Origin: Ricinus communis
Taxonomy: Eukaryota; Streptophyta; Magnoliopsida; Malpighiales; Euphorbiaceae
Length of the DNA: 64,000 nucleotides
Assembly (NCBI RefSeq): GCF_019578655.1
Contig: NC_063258.1
Span: forward strand, 29,144,802-29,208,801
Direction: 5' to 3'
Below the pieces are notes generated by a model. It made no database searches. It had not been told where the DNA came from and saw only the letters and a program-made list of their open reading frames with translations. This document shows, one piece after another, positions 1 through 11,851 of the stretch (positions are counted from its first letter, which is position 1; every line of letters starts with the position of its first letter). The position numbers were made by a program, and so were the translations under genes.

Positions 1-1553
1 ACAATGATAAAAGTATAAGAGAGTTAATATAGTGAATTATTTAATTAAGTGAAGTGTATATATATATGTTGCTAAATTAAAATAAAAGTATATCAATTTA
101 TTGATATATATAATGAATTAGTTATTTGGGTATACTGTAACTCTAGTATTACTGACGCAAAACTAATTGCTCAAAGGATGTTGGTGCTATTAATTAATTA
201 GAGATCTTTGAATAGATAAGAGATCCTTGATAAATGGCGGTCAAACATGGGTTTGCCTGCAAAAGCGATCTCACTACTGCAACAAAGATCATAATATTTG
301 CCACCAAGACTAATATCTTTGTTAAATTATCAAATTGGCGTCTCTCCATTTTATTTTGGGTTCCACTAGAAACTGCCATAAGTGATAAGAAGTCGCAGGA
401 CATAGGTAATAACTAATAAGTGCCGCCTGAAGGTTAATGTTAAAGCCAAGAGTTTAACGGAGATAAAATGGGAGGGAGGAATGGTCCAATAATTTATCAT
501 AAAAAAGGGGACGGAATTGTAATAATATTTTTGGCTCGGAATGAAATAAGGAGTTGAATTGAAAGGAAATTAAAATTAATAAAAAATATTAAAAATTGTA
601 GTTTTTTTTTTAACTCAATTGATTTTAAACTAACATTGATAAAATGAGATTAATTTAAAAATAGACAATAAAATTTAAATTTCACTAATTTAAAAATAAA
701 ATTTGAGTGAACGATTGATGAAATCTACCTAAATTTCAATCCATCTCAATTAAACATAATAAAATAAAACAAGGACATTGCTCTTGTATGTATTAATTAA
801 AAGACTAATTTCTATCTACCCAAGTGCGGATATATAAGATGGTAAGGATCTCTTCTAGCTTAATTAAGGTTTCGAGTTTGAATATTGAATACATATACAG
901 TTGCGTCAAAACTCTTGAGAGAGTGTTTTGCCACCTGTAAGAATCATACCTGACACGCTCTAGATTAATTCTAGATGTATGTATATAAAAGAAGACTAAT
1001 TCTATCTTTTATTAAACAAATATAAATATAATATAATGTTGTATGTTAAATGTATTAAAGGAAAATAAAAAATATAATTAATGGTAATTCTGACTATCAT
1101 CAAAATCTAATAGTATTCTTTCATTAATACTTAAAATAATATAAGCAGGAAACAAGTTATGCAATGGGTAGGCCATTTCCAGGAAGAATATTGGCCAAGG
1201 GATGCAAACATGCAACAAACCCTAGCACATGAAATGACATGTGTTATATGCAACGAATTAGGGTTTGTAATTTACAAAGAAACTCCCCAAAACAACATTC
1301 CCCAGTCCAAAAGAAGGCAAAATGAAACCATGTACTTAATGAAATTTCTCATGAGTATAGACAACAAGTTTATTCAACTATTATTATATTGTCATTAGAT
1401 CTCTCTCTCTCCAACTACAAGTCCAACAGACGGGCCTATAAATATGTGAACCCCATGCACATTTCCTATACAAACATCCCAAAGCCTGAAACAATCATCT
1501 TTCATATCTCTCTTAATTTTATCTTTAGCACTTGAGATCATTAATTAGCCAGT
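1..1553. other. Upstream region of the FMO1-like gene
   Basis: AT-rich non-coding DNA. I see no exon here; the short open frames at 234-416 and 1159-1398 have no recognisable domain or splice context. The 830-975 stretch has a B-box-like run and could be an old tRNA-derived SINE, which is weak. A W-box core (TTGACC on the minus strand, near 239-244) and TGACG half-sites (near 149 and, on the minus strand, 904) lie upstream of a clear TATA box. Such motifs fit a salicylate- or WRKY-responsive promoter but are common by chance. Confidence 0.5.
1437..1444 (+). promoter_or_regulatory. TATA box of the FMO1-like gene
   Basis: TATAAATA lies 110-117 bp before the ATG at 1554, after a CT-rich stretch (1401-1412). 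This spacing fits a transcription start near 1470 and a leader of about 80 nt. It is the best core-promoter match in the upstream region. Confidence 0.6.
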
Positions 1554-4500
1554 ATGGCTAGACAAAGTCACCTTTTGGTCTCAAGAATTGGCATTATTGG
1601 AGCTGGTGTGAGCGGTTTAGCTGTGCTTAAGCAGCTATCCCACCACAATCCGCTAGTATTTGAGTCTAGTAATTCTCTTGGTGGAGTATGGAAAAGTTGC
1701 TCCTATCATTCCACCAAACTTCAGTCCTGTCGTGCAGATTATGAGTTCTCTGATTTCCCTTGGCCTAATAGAGATGACCCAAGTTTTCCTTCTCATCTTG
1801 AGATTCTGGATTACTTGTCGTCTTATGCTCAGTGTTTTGACCTTTTCAAGCATATTAGGTTCAATTCTAAGGTGGTGGAGGTCAGGTTCGTCGGTGACAG
1901 GGAACCTGCCGATTGTAATGGAACGTATGGAGAGTATGGAAGCCTACTTCCCGGTCATCCAGTTTGGGAGGTGGCTGTGCAAACCAATGATTCAGACACT
2001 GTTCAGGTCTTTTTACTAGGGTTTCTATTTGTTTTTCCTTTTATAATCTCGATGAATAATATTTGAACTGAAGCTTATATTTCTGCATTTTATAGCAACA
2101 GTTCAATGATTCCACCATAGAATCTCTTTCTTGTTAGAATTAAGAGAATCATATTTAATTGATTCGGTGTAAATACCTTGATAATCCATGCACTTTGAGA
2201 GAGTAATAATTTCAACACTTTCACTTATCTTCTTCTTCGTCATTATGCTTTTTAAATTTTATGATTTACATTATATAAATTTCATTTCTCCATTTCAGTG
2301 GTACGGATTCGAATTTCTTATAATATGCATCGGAAAATATGGTGATATACCAAAGATTCCTGAATTTCCTCACAATAAAGGCCCGGAAATATTTAAAGGA
2401 AAGGTTATGCACCCTCTGGATTACTGTAAACTTGAGAAGGAAGCTGCTTCAGAGCTTCTGAAAGGAAAGAAGGTGGTGGTTGTTGGGTTCAAAAAATCAG
2501 CCATCGATTTAGCACTGGAGTGTGCTGAGGCCAACCAAGGTATAATCACACCACCATACAAAACTCTCTATGTTGTATGCCCATTTAATAGATGACCTGC
2601 ATATATGCTTAGCTTATGAAAACGAAAGATACCTCTATTTATATACTACATCTATAAATTATTAATATTTAATTAATTAAATATCAATGATCTAACGTTT
2701 AAGCATAAATATACATATAAGTTCTTGGTTTCACATTTGTTTTGCATAAGAAAGTTGTATTTTCTTCTTCTTCTTTCCTTTATATCTTCTTGTCCCACCT
2801 CAAATTTAGCTGGTAAGCTATGGAAAATTTACATATGTTATACCTTTATGCTTTTAAAGAATTGTTTGACTTGTGAGTATATCTATGTATGTTCTTTCCT
2901 TCCTTTGAGTCAACCCAGTTATTCATATGGCTGGTTTACTTTTTTTCTTGGAATCCATACTATACAGATTATATATATATAATTTATAGATACACGTCAT
3001 ATTATTACAAATATGAAGTAGATGGCCAATTTTTAATTTAGGCGTTTGCTTTAGGCTTTAATTATTTTCTTCGTAGTTTTTGATCGATTCTTTTCAATTT
3101 GGTCTTCATTTCTAACCTGCTTGTCTCCATAACCATCGCTTATCTGACCATTTCATCTCTCAAATTTGATATGTTAACTTTCTTTTTGAGTGATGAAATT
3201 TAAAGTTTGATATTTACTTCTACAAAATAGCCCTTTTTTTTTATATTAACTTTATTTTAGTATTATTTCTTGGCGTTAATCTTTTCCTCCATGAAAGAGT
3301 GGCAAACATATGTCCATCATGACAAATTACAAAATTTCCCCGTTGAAAAGGGGGAATTTTGGATGATTTTTATGCCTTCTTATAAAAGTAATGTCTAAAC
3401 GAGAAATGGGCATTTTGTCATCAAGTCTCATAATCAAACCTTCCCAAAAAATTAAAGAAAGAGAAGTGGCATGTTTGGACTTAACGATTTCCCCTCCTAC
3501 GCACGTTTTCAACTGTTTTAATAGCACGTTATTTTGAATCCAATTTGATTTGGACTATAATACCAGAAAAGACAAAGGAACATCTTCAATTTCAACATCC
3601 TCCCTAGAAACAAGAGCATATTATTTCCATTTTTGGCAACTTTGACGAAAGTTGTTCCATTACTTGATTTGCACATGTCATAAAATTCTTCTCAGCTATA
3701 AATGAGATCTGACTTAAGAAATTATAAGGTCCTAAGGTTCAACATTAGTTAGAATTTGATTCATTAAAAAAGAAAATAAATTGCCTCCATAGCCCTTTTT
3801 GTTAAAATGAAAGGAAAACTTGGATGAGTTGAAGAGATTTTCTTCACATATTTCTCCCCTTTGGAATTCTATTCTGTTCAAAGTTTAAGATTCACATATA
3901 ACTCCTTTAAGCTTGTCTTTATCATTACAGGCTAAAGTAATTTCATACTCCTAATTAAAGCATTATGAAATTATTTATTTTAATATTCGATTACTTATTA
4001 GGATTCAATCTTTAAAAATTTTGGAAGTTAAAAGAAAAAATTAATTTACTTTCAAAATAATGAATGGTGGCTATTTTTAAATGTTTTGCAGGTCCAGATT
4101 GGCAGCCGTGTACCATGGTGGTAAGGACCTTACACTGGACTGTACCTCATTACTGGGTGTGGGGCTTGCCATTTTTCTTGTTCTTTTCCACAAGATCTTC
4201 TCAATTTATCCACGAAAGACCTAACCAAAGCCTCCTCAAGGCCCTGCTTTGCCTGCTTTTATCTCCAATGGTAACTCACAGCTGTGTCATTTTTGGGTAT
4301 AAACTCGGTACTCAAGTGCTATTGTTGTTGCCTAACTGAAATAAATATTTGCAGAGACATCTAGTTTCCAAGTTCATAGAGTCCTATCTGCTCTACAAAC
4401 TTCCTCTGCAGAAGTACGGATTAAAACCCGATCATCCTTTCGTTGAAGATTATGCTTCATGCCAGATGGCCTTAATGCCAGAAAATTTCTTCTCCGAGGC

Positions 4501-5134
4501 TGACAAAGGCAAGATTCTGTTCAAAAGAGCATTTAAATGGTGGTTCACTAAGGAAGGACTTGAATTTGAAGATAATACTAGATTGGAGGCTGACGTTGTG
4601 ATGCTTGCAACTGGTTACGATGGAATGAAAAAGCTAAAAAAAATCATGCCAGAGCCTTTTTGCAGTTTGTTAGAGTATCCTGCTGGTGTCATGCCCTTAT
4701 ACAGGTTAAAATTAATTTTCATAGAACTGATATTATATAATGCTAAGTTTCATAACAATTATACAATGCTGAGTTTTGTTTGTTCTTGCAGAGGAACAAT
4801 TCATCCACTTATCCCAAACATGGCTCTTTTGGGATACATAGAAAGTGTTTCAAACCTTCACACAGCAGAACTACGAAGCATGTGGCTGGCAAGGCTACTT
4901 GACAATCGATTTAAGCTTCCAACTGTGGAGAAGATGCTTGAACAAGTTTCTAAGGAGATCGAAGCTATGAAGAGGACAACAAGGTTTTACAAGAAAAAAC
5001 ATTGCATCTCCACTTTTAGCATCAACCACAGCGACGAAATCTGTGAAGAAATGGGGTGGAGTTCTTGGAGGAAAAAGAATTTCCTGGCGGAAGCATTTAG
5101 CCCATATGGCACTCAGGACTATCGGCAGGTGTAA
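1554..5134 (+). CDS. FMO1: FMO1-like flavin-containing monooxygenase
   Basis: Five exons by hand: 1554-2006, 2299-2539, 4092-4270, 4355-4704 and 4792-5134, giving 521 residues, close to the usual 530. The FAD-binding GxGxxG is GAGVSG at residues 16-21. The FMO signature FxGxxxHxxxY is FKGKVMHPLDY at 183-193, and the ATGYDG block is at 376-381. The second nucleotide-binding motif is degenerate (GFKKSA), as in the plant FMO1 clade. In Arabidopsis FMO1 N-hydroxylates pipecolic acid to N-hydroxypipecolate, the mobile signal of systemic acquired resistance. That activity is inferred from resemblance. All introns are GT-AG and no frame break was seen. Intron 2 is long (about 1.55 kb). The gene converges with the peroxiredoxin Q gene. 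Another FMO1-clade paralogue is possible. Confidence 0.9.
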
Positions 5135-5567
5135 TAGCCTAACAAGTACATCAATATCCAGTGCCATTCTTTATGTTCAAACATAATAAGCACATTAGTG
5201 CGCATCTCGGGGTTTTTGTATGAAAGAAAAATAAGGAAATAGTAGTTGAAAAGTAAATCAACTTATCATGTATAGGATATGAAATCCAAATGTTCAATAA
5301 ACTGTATTATTCATCTAAGAGAAAGTGTAATCCTTTTTGGTACTTTGAAGTCATCCAGAAATCAGAGACAATGACAGGTGTTTTTAACTACTGGAGCTAC
5401 AGCTTCAATCCTTGTGAATGTATATATATGTGAAATAACAAAGGATCCTACCCGGTAACTGGCTATTAACTACAATAACTAGAATAATACAAGAATATGT
5501 TGAATTCCAAGATAACAGATGAGAAGGGGAAAAGGTAAATATAAAATCAATACAACATACTGAAGGA
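5135..5567. other. Convergent 3' intergenic region
   Basis: This 433-bp gap lies between the stop codons of two convergent genes. It includes an AATAAA-type signal near 5296 suitable for the FMO1-like transcript. Nothing else was recognised. Confidence 0.5.
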
Positions 5568-7024
5568 TCAAAGGCTTTGAAGTAATTTCAAGGTTTCATC
5601 AATATGCTTTTCGGGTTGAAACTGGTTGTTGTAGATGAGTTGAACCGCACCCTTCTTGTCAAGAACATATGTCTGTCTCCCAGGTAATGTTCCAAACAGA
5701 TCTCCTGGAATTCCCCACTCTTTTCTTACTCTGTTTCCTTCATCACACAGCAATGTGAATGGAAGTCTGTACTTTTTCGCAAATGCCTACAACCATTTAA
5801 GCTTTTCTGTCAACTTCTAGCATGATTGATATTAGTTATGGGCTACAGAATAAGTCAAATGAATAAGCTGAAGCATGTTGTAAAACTATTCTGTAATTGC
5901 TAATGGTCTTATAGAACAAAACCAAAAAGTAAAAAGCATAAGGCTAATGATATAGGTTCAATTGCATTCTAATCTCGTGTCTGCATTGCAAGATAATAGA
6001 ACCAGCACAAAAAAGGGAACGTATGGCTGCAAAACCATGGATATGAACTGCATAAGATTTTAGAAATTTTCCAGATCAAGCATAGACAACTGAACTTGTC
6101 TGGATGGGACTAAATTAAAGAGTAAAACTCAATAAGGGATCTACTTTTGTTAATATTATTGTTATAAGGATTTAATTTCAGTAAAAAAAATAAAATTAAG
6201 GTAAGCAAATTTACTAGCTGTAGCTCAATTGGTGTACTTATTAGTACCCTACCAGAAATGCAAAACTAACAGTCATTGATATTGAATGCTCTAAGAAAGG
6301 AAAAACAAATCCTTTCCGTGATACCTTGTGTGAAGATGGATCATCACCGCTGATTCCAACAACCTCAGCTCCTGCTTTCTTAAACTTCTCATAAGAATCC
6401 CTGAAAGCACAAGCCTGCAAGAGCAAATATATCTCCTCTTTAGTATCTGCATTGCTATAAAAGTTGCCATTTCGTTCAACCCGTGTCAGAAATTAAAAGT
6501 CCAAAAACTTTTTGGCTGCTAATTATTTGGAATTCAAACAAAATCTTAATTCCTAAATATCTTATGACAATAATGAAAGAGGCAATGTCTCTCTAGCTCA
6601 CTTGATTATAGTTACCTGCTTAGTGCAGCCAGGGGTCTCATCAGCAGGGTAGAAATAGACAACAACAGGCTTCCCTTTGAATTTGGAAAGACTTACATTC
6701 TTGCCATCTTGATCCTTCAATGTGAAGTTGGGTGGCACCTGCCCTTTGTTCACCTAAAAGAACAAGCACCCATCAACAAAAATGAATCACAAAGATCAAA
6801 AAAAGTTTACCATTTTGGATCAAATGTACCTTAGCAAAAATGGCAGTCTTAATAGAAGAAGAACTGGGGATAGGAAAAGAAGTAGAATGAGAGAATTTGA
6901 GCCCATAAAATTGAGAGTGAGATGATCTGGAGAGAATTGGGAGGTTTAAAGAATGTTGGAGTCTGGGTTTTTGACTAGGAAGCAAAGCGGGCAGAGAGTG
7001 CTTAGGTAGAGAGATAGATGCCAT
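5568..7024 (-). CDS. PRXQ: Chloroplast peroxiredoxin Q
   Basis: Four exons read 7024-6830, 6753-6616, 6414-6325 and 5786-5568, giving 213 residues, near the 216 of Arabidopsis PrxQ. The first 65 residues are Ser/Pro-rich and basic, like a chloroplast transit peptide. The thioredoxin-fold core follows. The peroxidatic Cys108 (in ETPGCTKQ) and resolving Cys113 are five residues apart, the atypical 2-Cys arrangement of PrxQ. The C-terminal part contains [12 protein letters not shown]. The enzyme reduces peroxides in the chloroplast using thioredoxin; this is family knowledge. All splice sites are GT-AG and no defect was seen. The 538-bp last intron contains an A-box-like stretch near 6215 that may be an old tRNA-derived fragment. 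Confidence 0.95.
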
Positions 7025-10000
7025 TTGATAGAGAAAATGAGAAAAAAAGATAAGGGAACGACAACAATTCAAGAAATGCGCTTTGTTCTTGGTTTCATTT
7101 CTTGCATTTCTTTATTTAAAGTTTATATTAAAGAAAGATAAGGAGTGGAAGCAGCTTATTGGGGAGAAGAGGTTGCAAGAAGATGGGGATGGATTGGTTT
7201 CTGGCGTGGACAAATGCTGACCCCAACACCCCATGACTCGTTCTGCCACCAGATGCTTTTAACTTTCAATTAGGCTACTCTTCATAAATATCTTAAAATT
7301 AATTAAAGATATTTGATATTATTTTTACAGTATAATTTTTTTCTATTTTAAAAACATCATTTTTAATTTTTTAAAATGACGGTGGAATTGTTTTTAAATT
7401 ATTTTTCAGTTATTTTTATTATCTTTAATTATTTTACTAAAAAAAATAAAAATAACTAAAATTATAATTTAAAAATAATAAAAAATAATTATTTCTAATA
7501 TTTTAACATAATAAAAATATAAAAAATAGGTTCCATTATTTTACTCCAATCTTCTGTATGAGATAATTGTTTGGCCCAGCAAATGGTGGCCTTGTGCTTT
7601 TATAGGCTTGGAAGACTTTATGTAGCGGGCGAAAAGTGGGTATGCAAATTCATAAGTTAGGATGAGCTTTTGCTTTGTTTTACTTTGTTCGTTTTATTTC
7701 TATTTTCAGTCACGCTTCCTCTTGAGCTACTAAAACTACACAAATATTTACAATTTTAAATCAGCTAACTTTTATACATTCGTCTCTAAAATTTTATAAA
7801 ATTACTCTATAACTAAAAATTATTACTTTTATACCCTTAAACTAAAAAAACACGCATTTTTTTCCTCAATCTTTTTTCTTATATACAGTTTGATTAGACA
7901 AAGAAAAACTGAAAAAAAAAAAGAAGGAAACAAACCATAATTACTATAATGAGATTAAAAAAAAAAACTATAAGAAGAAAAAAAGAAAAGAACCATATAA
8001 CAGAGAGAGAGGTAGAATTAAAGAAAAGATGAACATGTTTGTTAATAGAAAAAGAGAGCAGCACCATCGTTATTGTCATTTCTTGTTTTGTCTATCTAAG
8101 CTTTTTTCTTATTAGTTGAATTATTTTGTTATATTCGAATATTTGATTTTAATGTGTGGTAATGGAAGATGAATTTCTGATGGCTAAAAACTTTTCTAAA
8201 AATAACAAAATTAAAAAATAGAAGAGGAAAAAAATTAAAATGACTTGAGTTTGGATTAATTTGAAATAATTTGAACTATGCTATTTTTTTTTTGTTCTTG
8301 TTGATAATTGCTTGGGACACTAATAAAGATTTTCTTGGAAACAAAAAAAAAATAAGTTTTTATTTTTTCTTTTATATGTATTCTTTAGTATTTGTATTTT
8401 AAATTTTTATTTTAGATGAAAAGTCACATGAAAATATAATTGATTTTGTTAAACTAGATATTGCAGTTTAGATATTTGATAAAATGTCCGTGTGAAAATA
8501 ACTAAATTTTTTTAGTATTGTTATTATTAATCCGAATGAATACAGTAAACAATATAAAGTATCTAATGAGTTTATTTCAGGTATATAATATTCTAATTCT
8601 TACTAATTTTTTTCCATTTCAATTTTAAAATTATATTTTTATATATTTTATTTAAATATATACACAATATCTATTTTTCTTCACCATTAAGGAATATTGA
8701 CAATGTAAACTTGATGTAATAGACATTATCATTACCGAAGGACAACAACTTTTCAAACCTAATTATTAACAGTATATAGTATACTCTAAATATATTATGA
8801 GTATATAGTTTATACCGAATTATTTTTTGAGTGTACAAAGAATATCATCAAAATATATTATAAGTATACTGTGAGTATATAAATGGTATCTTCATAATAT
8901 ATCATGAGTATATTTAAATTACATTTAAACATACTTATATCTAAATATACCTTTGATGGCCAAAAGTATTGCACTACACAATTAAACTAAAAAAATAAAT
9001 TCTTTTGCATATATACAAATCATTTATAATAAAGTCAAACAAATAAAATTTACAGCTGAAAATATATCTATGAGAAAATAATACCTACTTAGTATCAAAA
9101 TCAATACTTCTATCATTAAACCTATTACCAATACCATAAAACTAGTTCGTTATGTACAATGCGTCAACAAAAAAACACATTAAAATTACATCAAGTTTCT
9201 TTCCTAAATTTTTTTTGTCTATCCACCTTCTTAAGCTTGCCACATGATTCAGACTCGATATCAAAACTTTCATCATTTTTGGATTTTGTGTAAGAGAACA
9301 ACATGATTGCAAGCCTCTTCCAATGTTTATAAGCTTGTTGATTAAAAATCATAATTATACTTAATTTTTTTTCATAAAAAAGAATTATAATTTGTAAAAC
9401 TAGTAAAAAATAAAAAGAAATTAGAAAAGCTACAAGTTCTATGTTTTAAAAATCTCTTAAAAATTATAACAATATCTACATTTTGTTTATTCAACAATAT
9501 AGAGTATATGTTGATTATATTATGAGTATGATATGAGTGTCTATTGCCATTTTTTGAATTCATTAATACCTATATATTTATTACACAAGTACTATAGATT
9601 ATAATTTTTAACCACTCATAATAGCTATTAATTAATTATAATAAATATTTACGTACAGTAATTTCAATTCATGAAACAAAGTCATAAAATTGGATATAAA
9701 AATTATTGTTATTAAATGTCCTTTGCATTAAAGTCTACGTATCTCATATTTTCTTTCCAAAATCTATTATGGTGAAGAAAAATAGATAGTCTATATATAT
9801 ATATATATCAAAAAAATAAAAGATCATTTTAAAAATTTGAATAGAGGAAAAAATAATAGAATCATAGTATCAACTAAAATTGCTGCAATCTTTTTAGAGT
9901 TTGGATCAAAAAAATATTTTGGGTTAAAATTTATGATTTTTTATTATTAACGATCAACTAAAGGAGGTTGAATGATCATATTAGCAACCGGTAATATAAA

Positions 10001-10675
10001 TAAGAGAAAGAGAAAATGATAGTCAAGAATTGTTATGAAAATAAATCATAGAAAAGAGAACAAATAGTGAAAATACGCCATGAAAAATCCAAAATCAAAT
10101 ACAAATCTCCAAAACCACGTACAAAAGTAGAAATGAAAGACAAAGGTTTAGAAAGTGTAAAAAAGAAAAAAGGATTAGCAAAAAAAGAAAAATTTCAAAA
10201 TATGAAGTATAAAAGTAAACATTAGCATGTAAACTCCTCTTTTCTTTTTAATTTAATGGTATCTAATACAATCAAGTCTTGTATTCATGTTTGCTATAAC
10301 AAGATCCATTAATTCTTATTCATCCAATTTCAGTTAGACTCAATACTACAAATGTAGAAAAAGGAATCAGAAAGAGTCAGGATGTGTTGATTTTATAAAA
10401 GATCTATAAATAAATTTTAAGCCCAGATTTCACTTAGTGTGTTGAAAAAGATAAAATAAAATTGAACATACAAGTTTGAGATAAGGGTATACATTGATAC
10501 ATCAGAAACTTTTGGGGACTGCAAGTGCAATTCAAAGTACCAAGCGCGCCTATTCTTGTTCTTTTCTGGTATCTGCCAAAATCAGTCTCTCTTCAGAACC
10601 CTAAAACCCAAAACCCCCAACAGATTTTCAACCTCTTTTATGGTTAGTGTGATGTGATTTAAACGTTTCGAGGAA
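7025..10675. other. AT-rich intergenic region
   Basis: No gene was recognised. Open frames here are low-complexity (poly-F, poly-K). Between 8760 and 8960, and again near 9490-9540, a degenerate GAGTATA/AGTATAT motif recurs many times, which suggests an old AT-rich repeat. A TA microsatellite lies near 9793-9810. Sequence from about 10,500 is the probable promoter and leader of the downstream small membrane-protein gene. Confidence 0.5.
7121..7127 (-). promoter_or_regulatory. Possible TATA box of PRXQ
   Basis: On the minus strand TATAAAC lies about 97-103 bp before the ATG at 7024. The region is AT-rich, so this is a weak call. Confidence 0.35.
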
Positions 10676-11080
10676 ATGGAAGGAGTGCAGAAGTTTTTCC
10701 GTGACGTTTCAAAGGATGTAAAATCAGGGATTTCGAATTCTTCCGTATCTGAGAATCTGCACAATTTTAATTCAAAAGAAGGATTAGCTGCTGCTTTATC
10801 TTATTCTGATCAATCTCGTGTTTTAGTCACTAGGCCCTCCAGGTTCTATTTCCATTACCCTCTTCTAATTCTCTTCATTTCTAATCCTTTTTGAGTTTTT
10901 CTTTTAAAAGAAATTTTGTTAATTGCTAATTTGTTCAATTGCAGGCAATTAGTTTCACTTTGGACCTGCTCAAAGCTATGTACCGTCTTCTTTATTGCTG
11001 GAGTTCTTGTAGGTTACACATTGAAGAGACGTGTTCGCAGATGGGCTTCTAAGCTTCTCAAGACACTGAGAGATGACTGA
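10676..11080 (+). CDS. Small single-span membrane protein, function unknown
   Basis: Two exons, 10676-10842 and 10945-11080, join in frame across a GT-AG intron to give 100 residues ending in TGA. Residues 1-55 are hydrophilic and Ser-rich. A hydrophobic segment (CTVFFIAGVLVGYTL, about residues 68-82) is a likely membrane span, followed by a strongly basic tail (KRRVRRWASKLLKTLRDD). That pattern fits a tail-anchored or type II organelle membrane protein. I do not recognise the family. It sits between FMO1-like and RBOHE-like genes, and in Arabidopsis one gene (At1g19240) lies in the corresponding interval, so orthology is possible but untested. The ATG has a purine at -3 and follows a plausible leader. 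Confidence 0.75.
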
Positions 11081-11851
11081 TATGTGAAACGTCCTGCCTT
11101 CTTCTTGAAGAAACTAGCTAACTAGGTGACGACTTTCAGTCTAAATTATTGCTACATATGTCTTTATCTCATGGCAATCCCAGGATACCCAGATCTACAA
11201 ATTGTTAAAAGTAACATCATTGTTTTTGTTGGGATACGCAAACAGATAACTTTCAGTCATACTCTTGCTTACATTCCTAGCATGTATGTATGTTCATTTT
11301 AGATTATTTTGTGTCTTGGCTTCGTATGTCTTAGTCATAATCTTAATTGCACCACATAGAATTAATAAACTTTTGTCCAAAAACACCGTTTTTGCTGCGT
11401 GACTGCTCCAGCAACTTAGAGACATCTTATCAAAGCCAAAATAAGATCCTTTCTTCTTATGAATGAATCATAATTTAAACCCTACGGGTAGCATATTTCC
11501 TTAAGTGACTATATATCTTATGAAAAACACATTTCTGTATTTAGATGACCTTGTCAGTCGGAGTCTGAGAGGCTTGAGCTCATCCACAAATTAATTGATG
11601 TTCATTGTCAATGTAGCCAGAACACAGAGTGGACCTTTTCTTTAAAAATTTCTCTTTTTGTTTTTCAAGCTTTCTATTCTGTTGTACAGCATTGCTGTAT
11701 GAATGGTGTATAATGTAACAGCATTTACATCTAGCTGTTCTACAAATATGAGATGTGTGTGCGTTTGTATATATGTTTTTTTCTTCAATTGTTTTAATAA
11801 TTACAAAAAGTTATCAGAGGCTTGGTGTCTTAAAATAGCTGTCCTCTTGTT
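11081..11851. other. Convergent 3' intergenic region
   Basis: This 771-bp gap separates the small membrane-protein gene from the RBOHE-like gene, whose stop codons face each other. An AATAAA element near 11,364 could serve the plus-strand gene. No exon was found. Confidence 0.5.

Noticed and set aside
1159..1398. 79-codon frame upstream of the FMO1-like gene
   Set aside because: No domain is visible, and it ends just before the TATA box and leader of the real gene.
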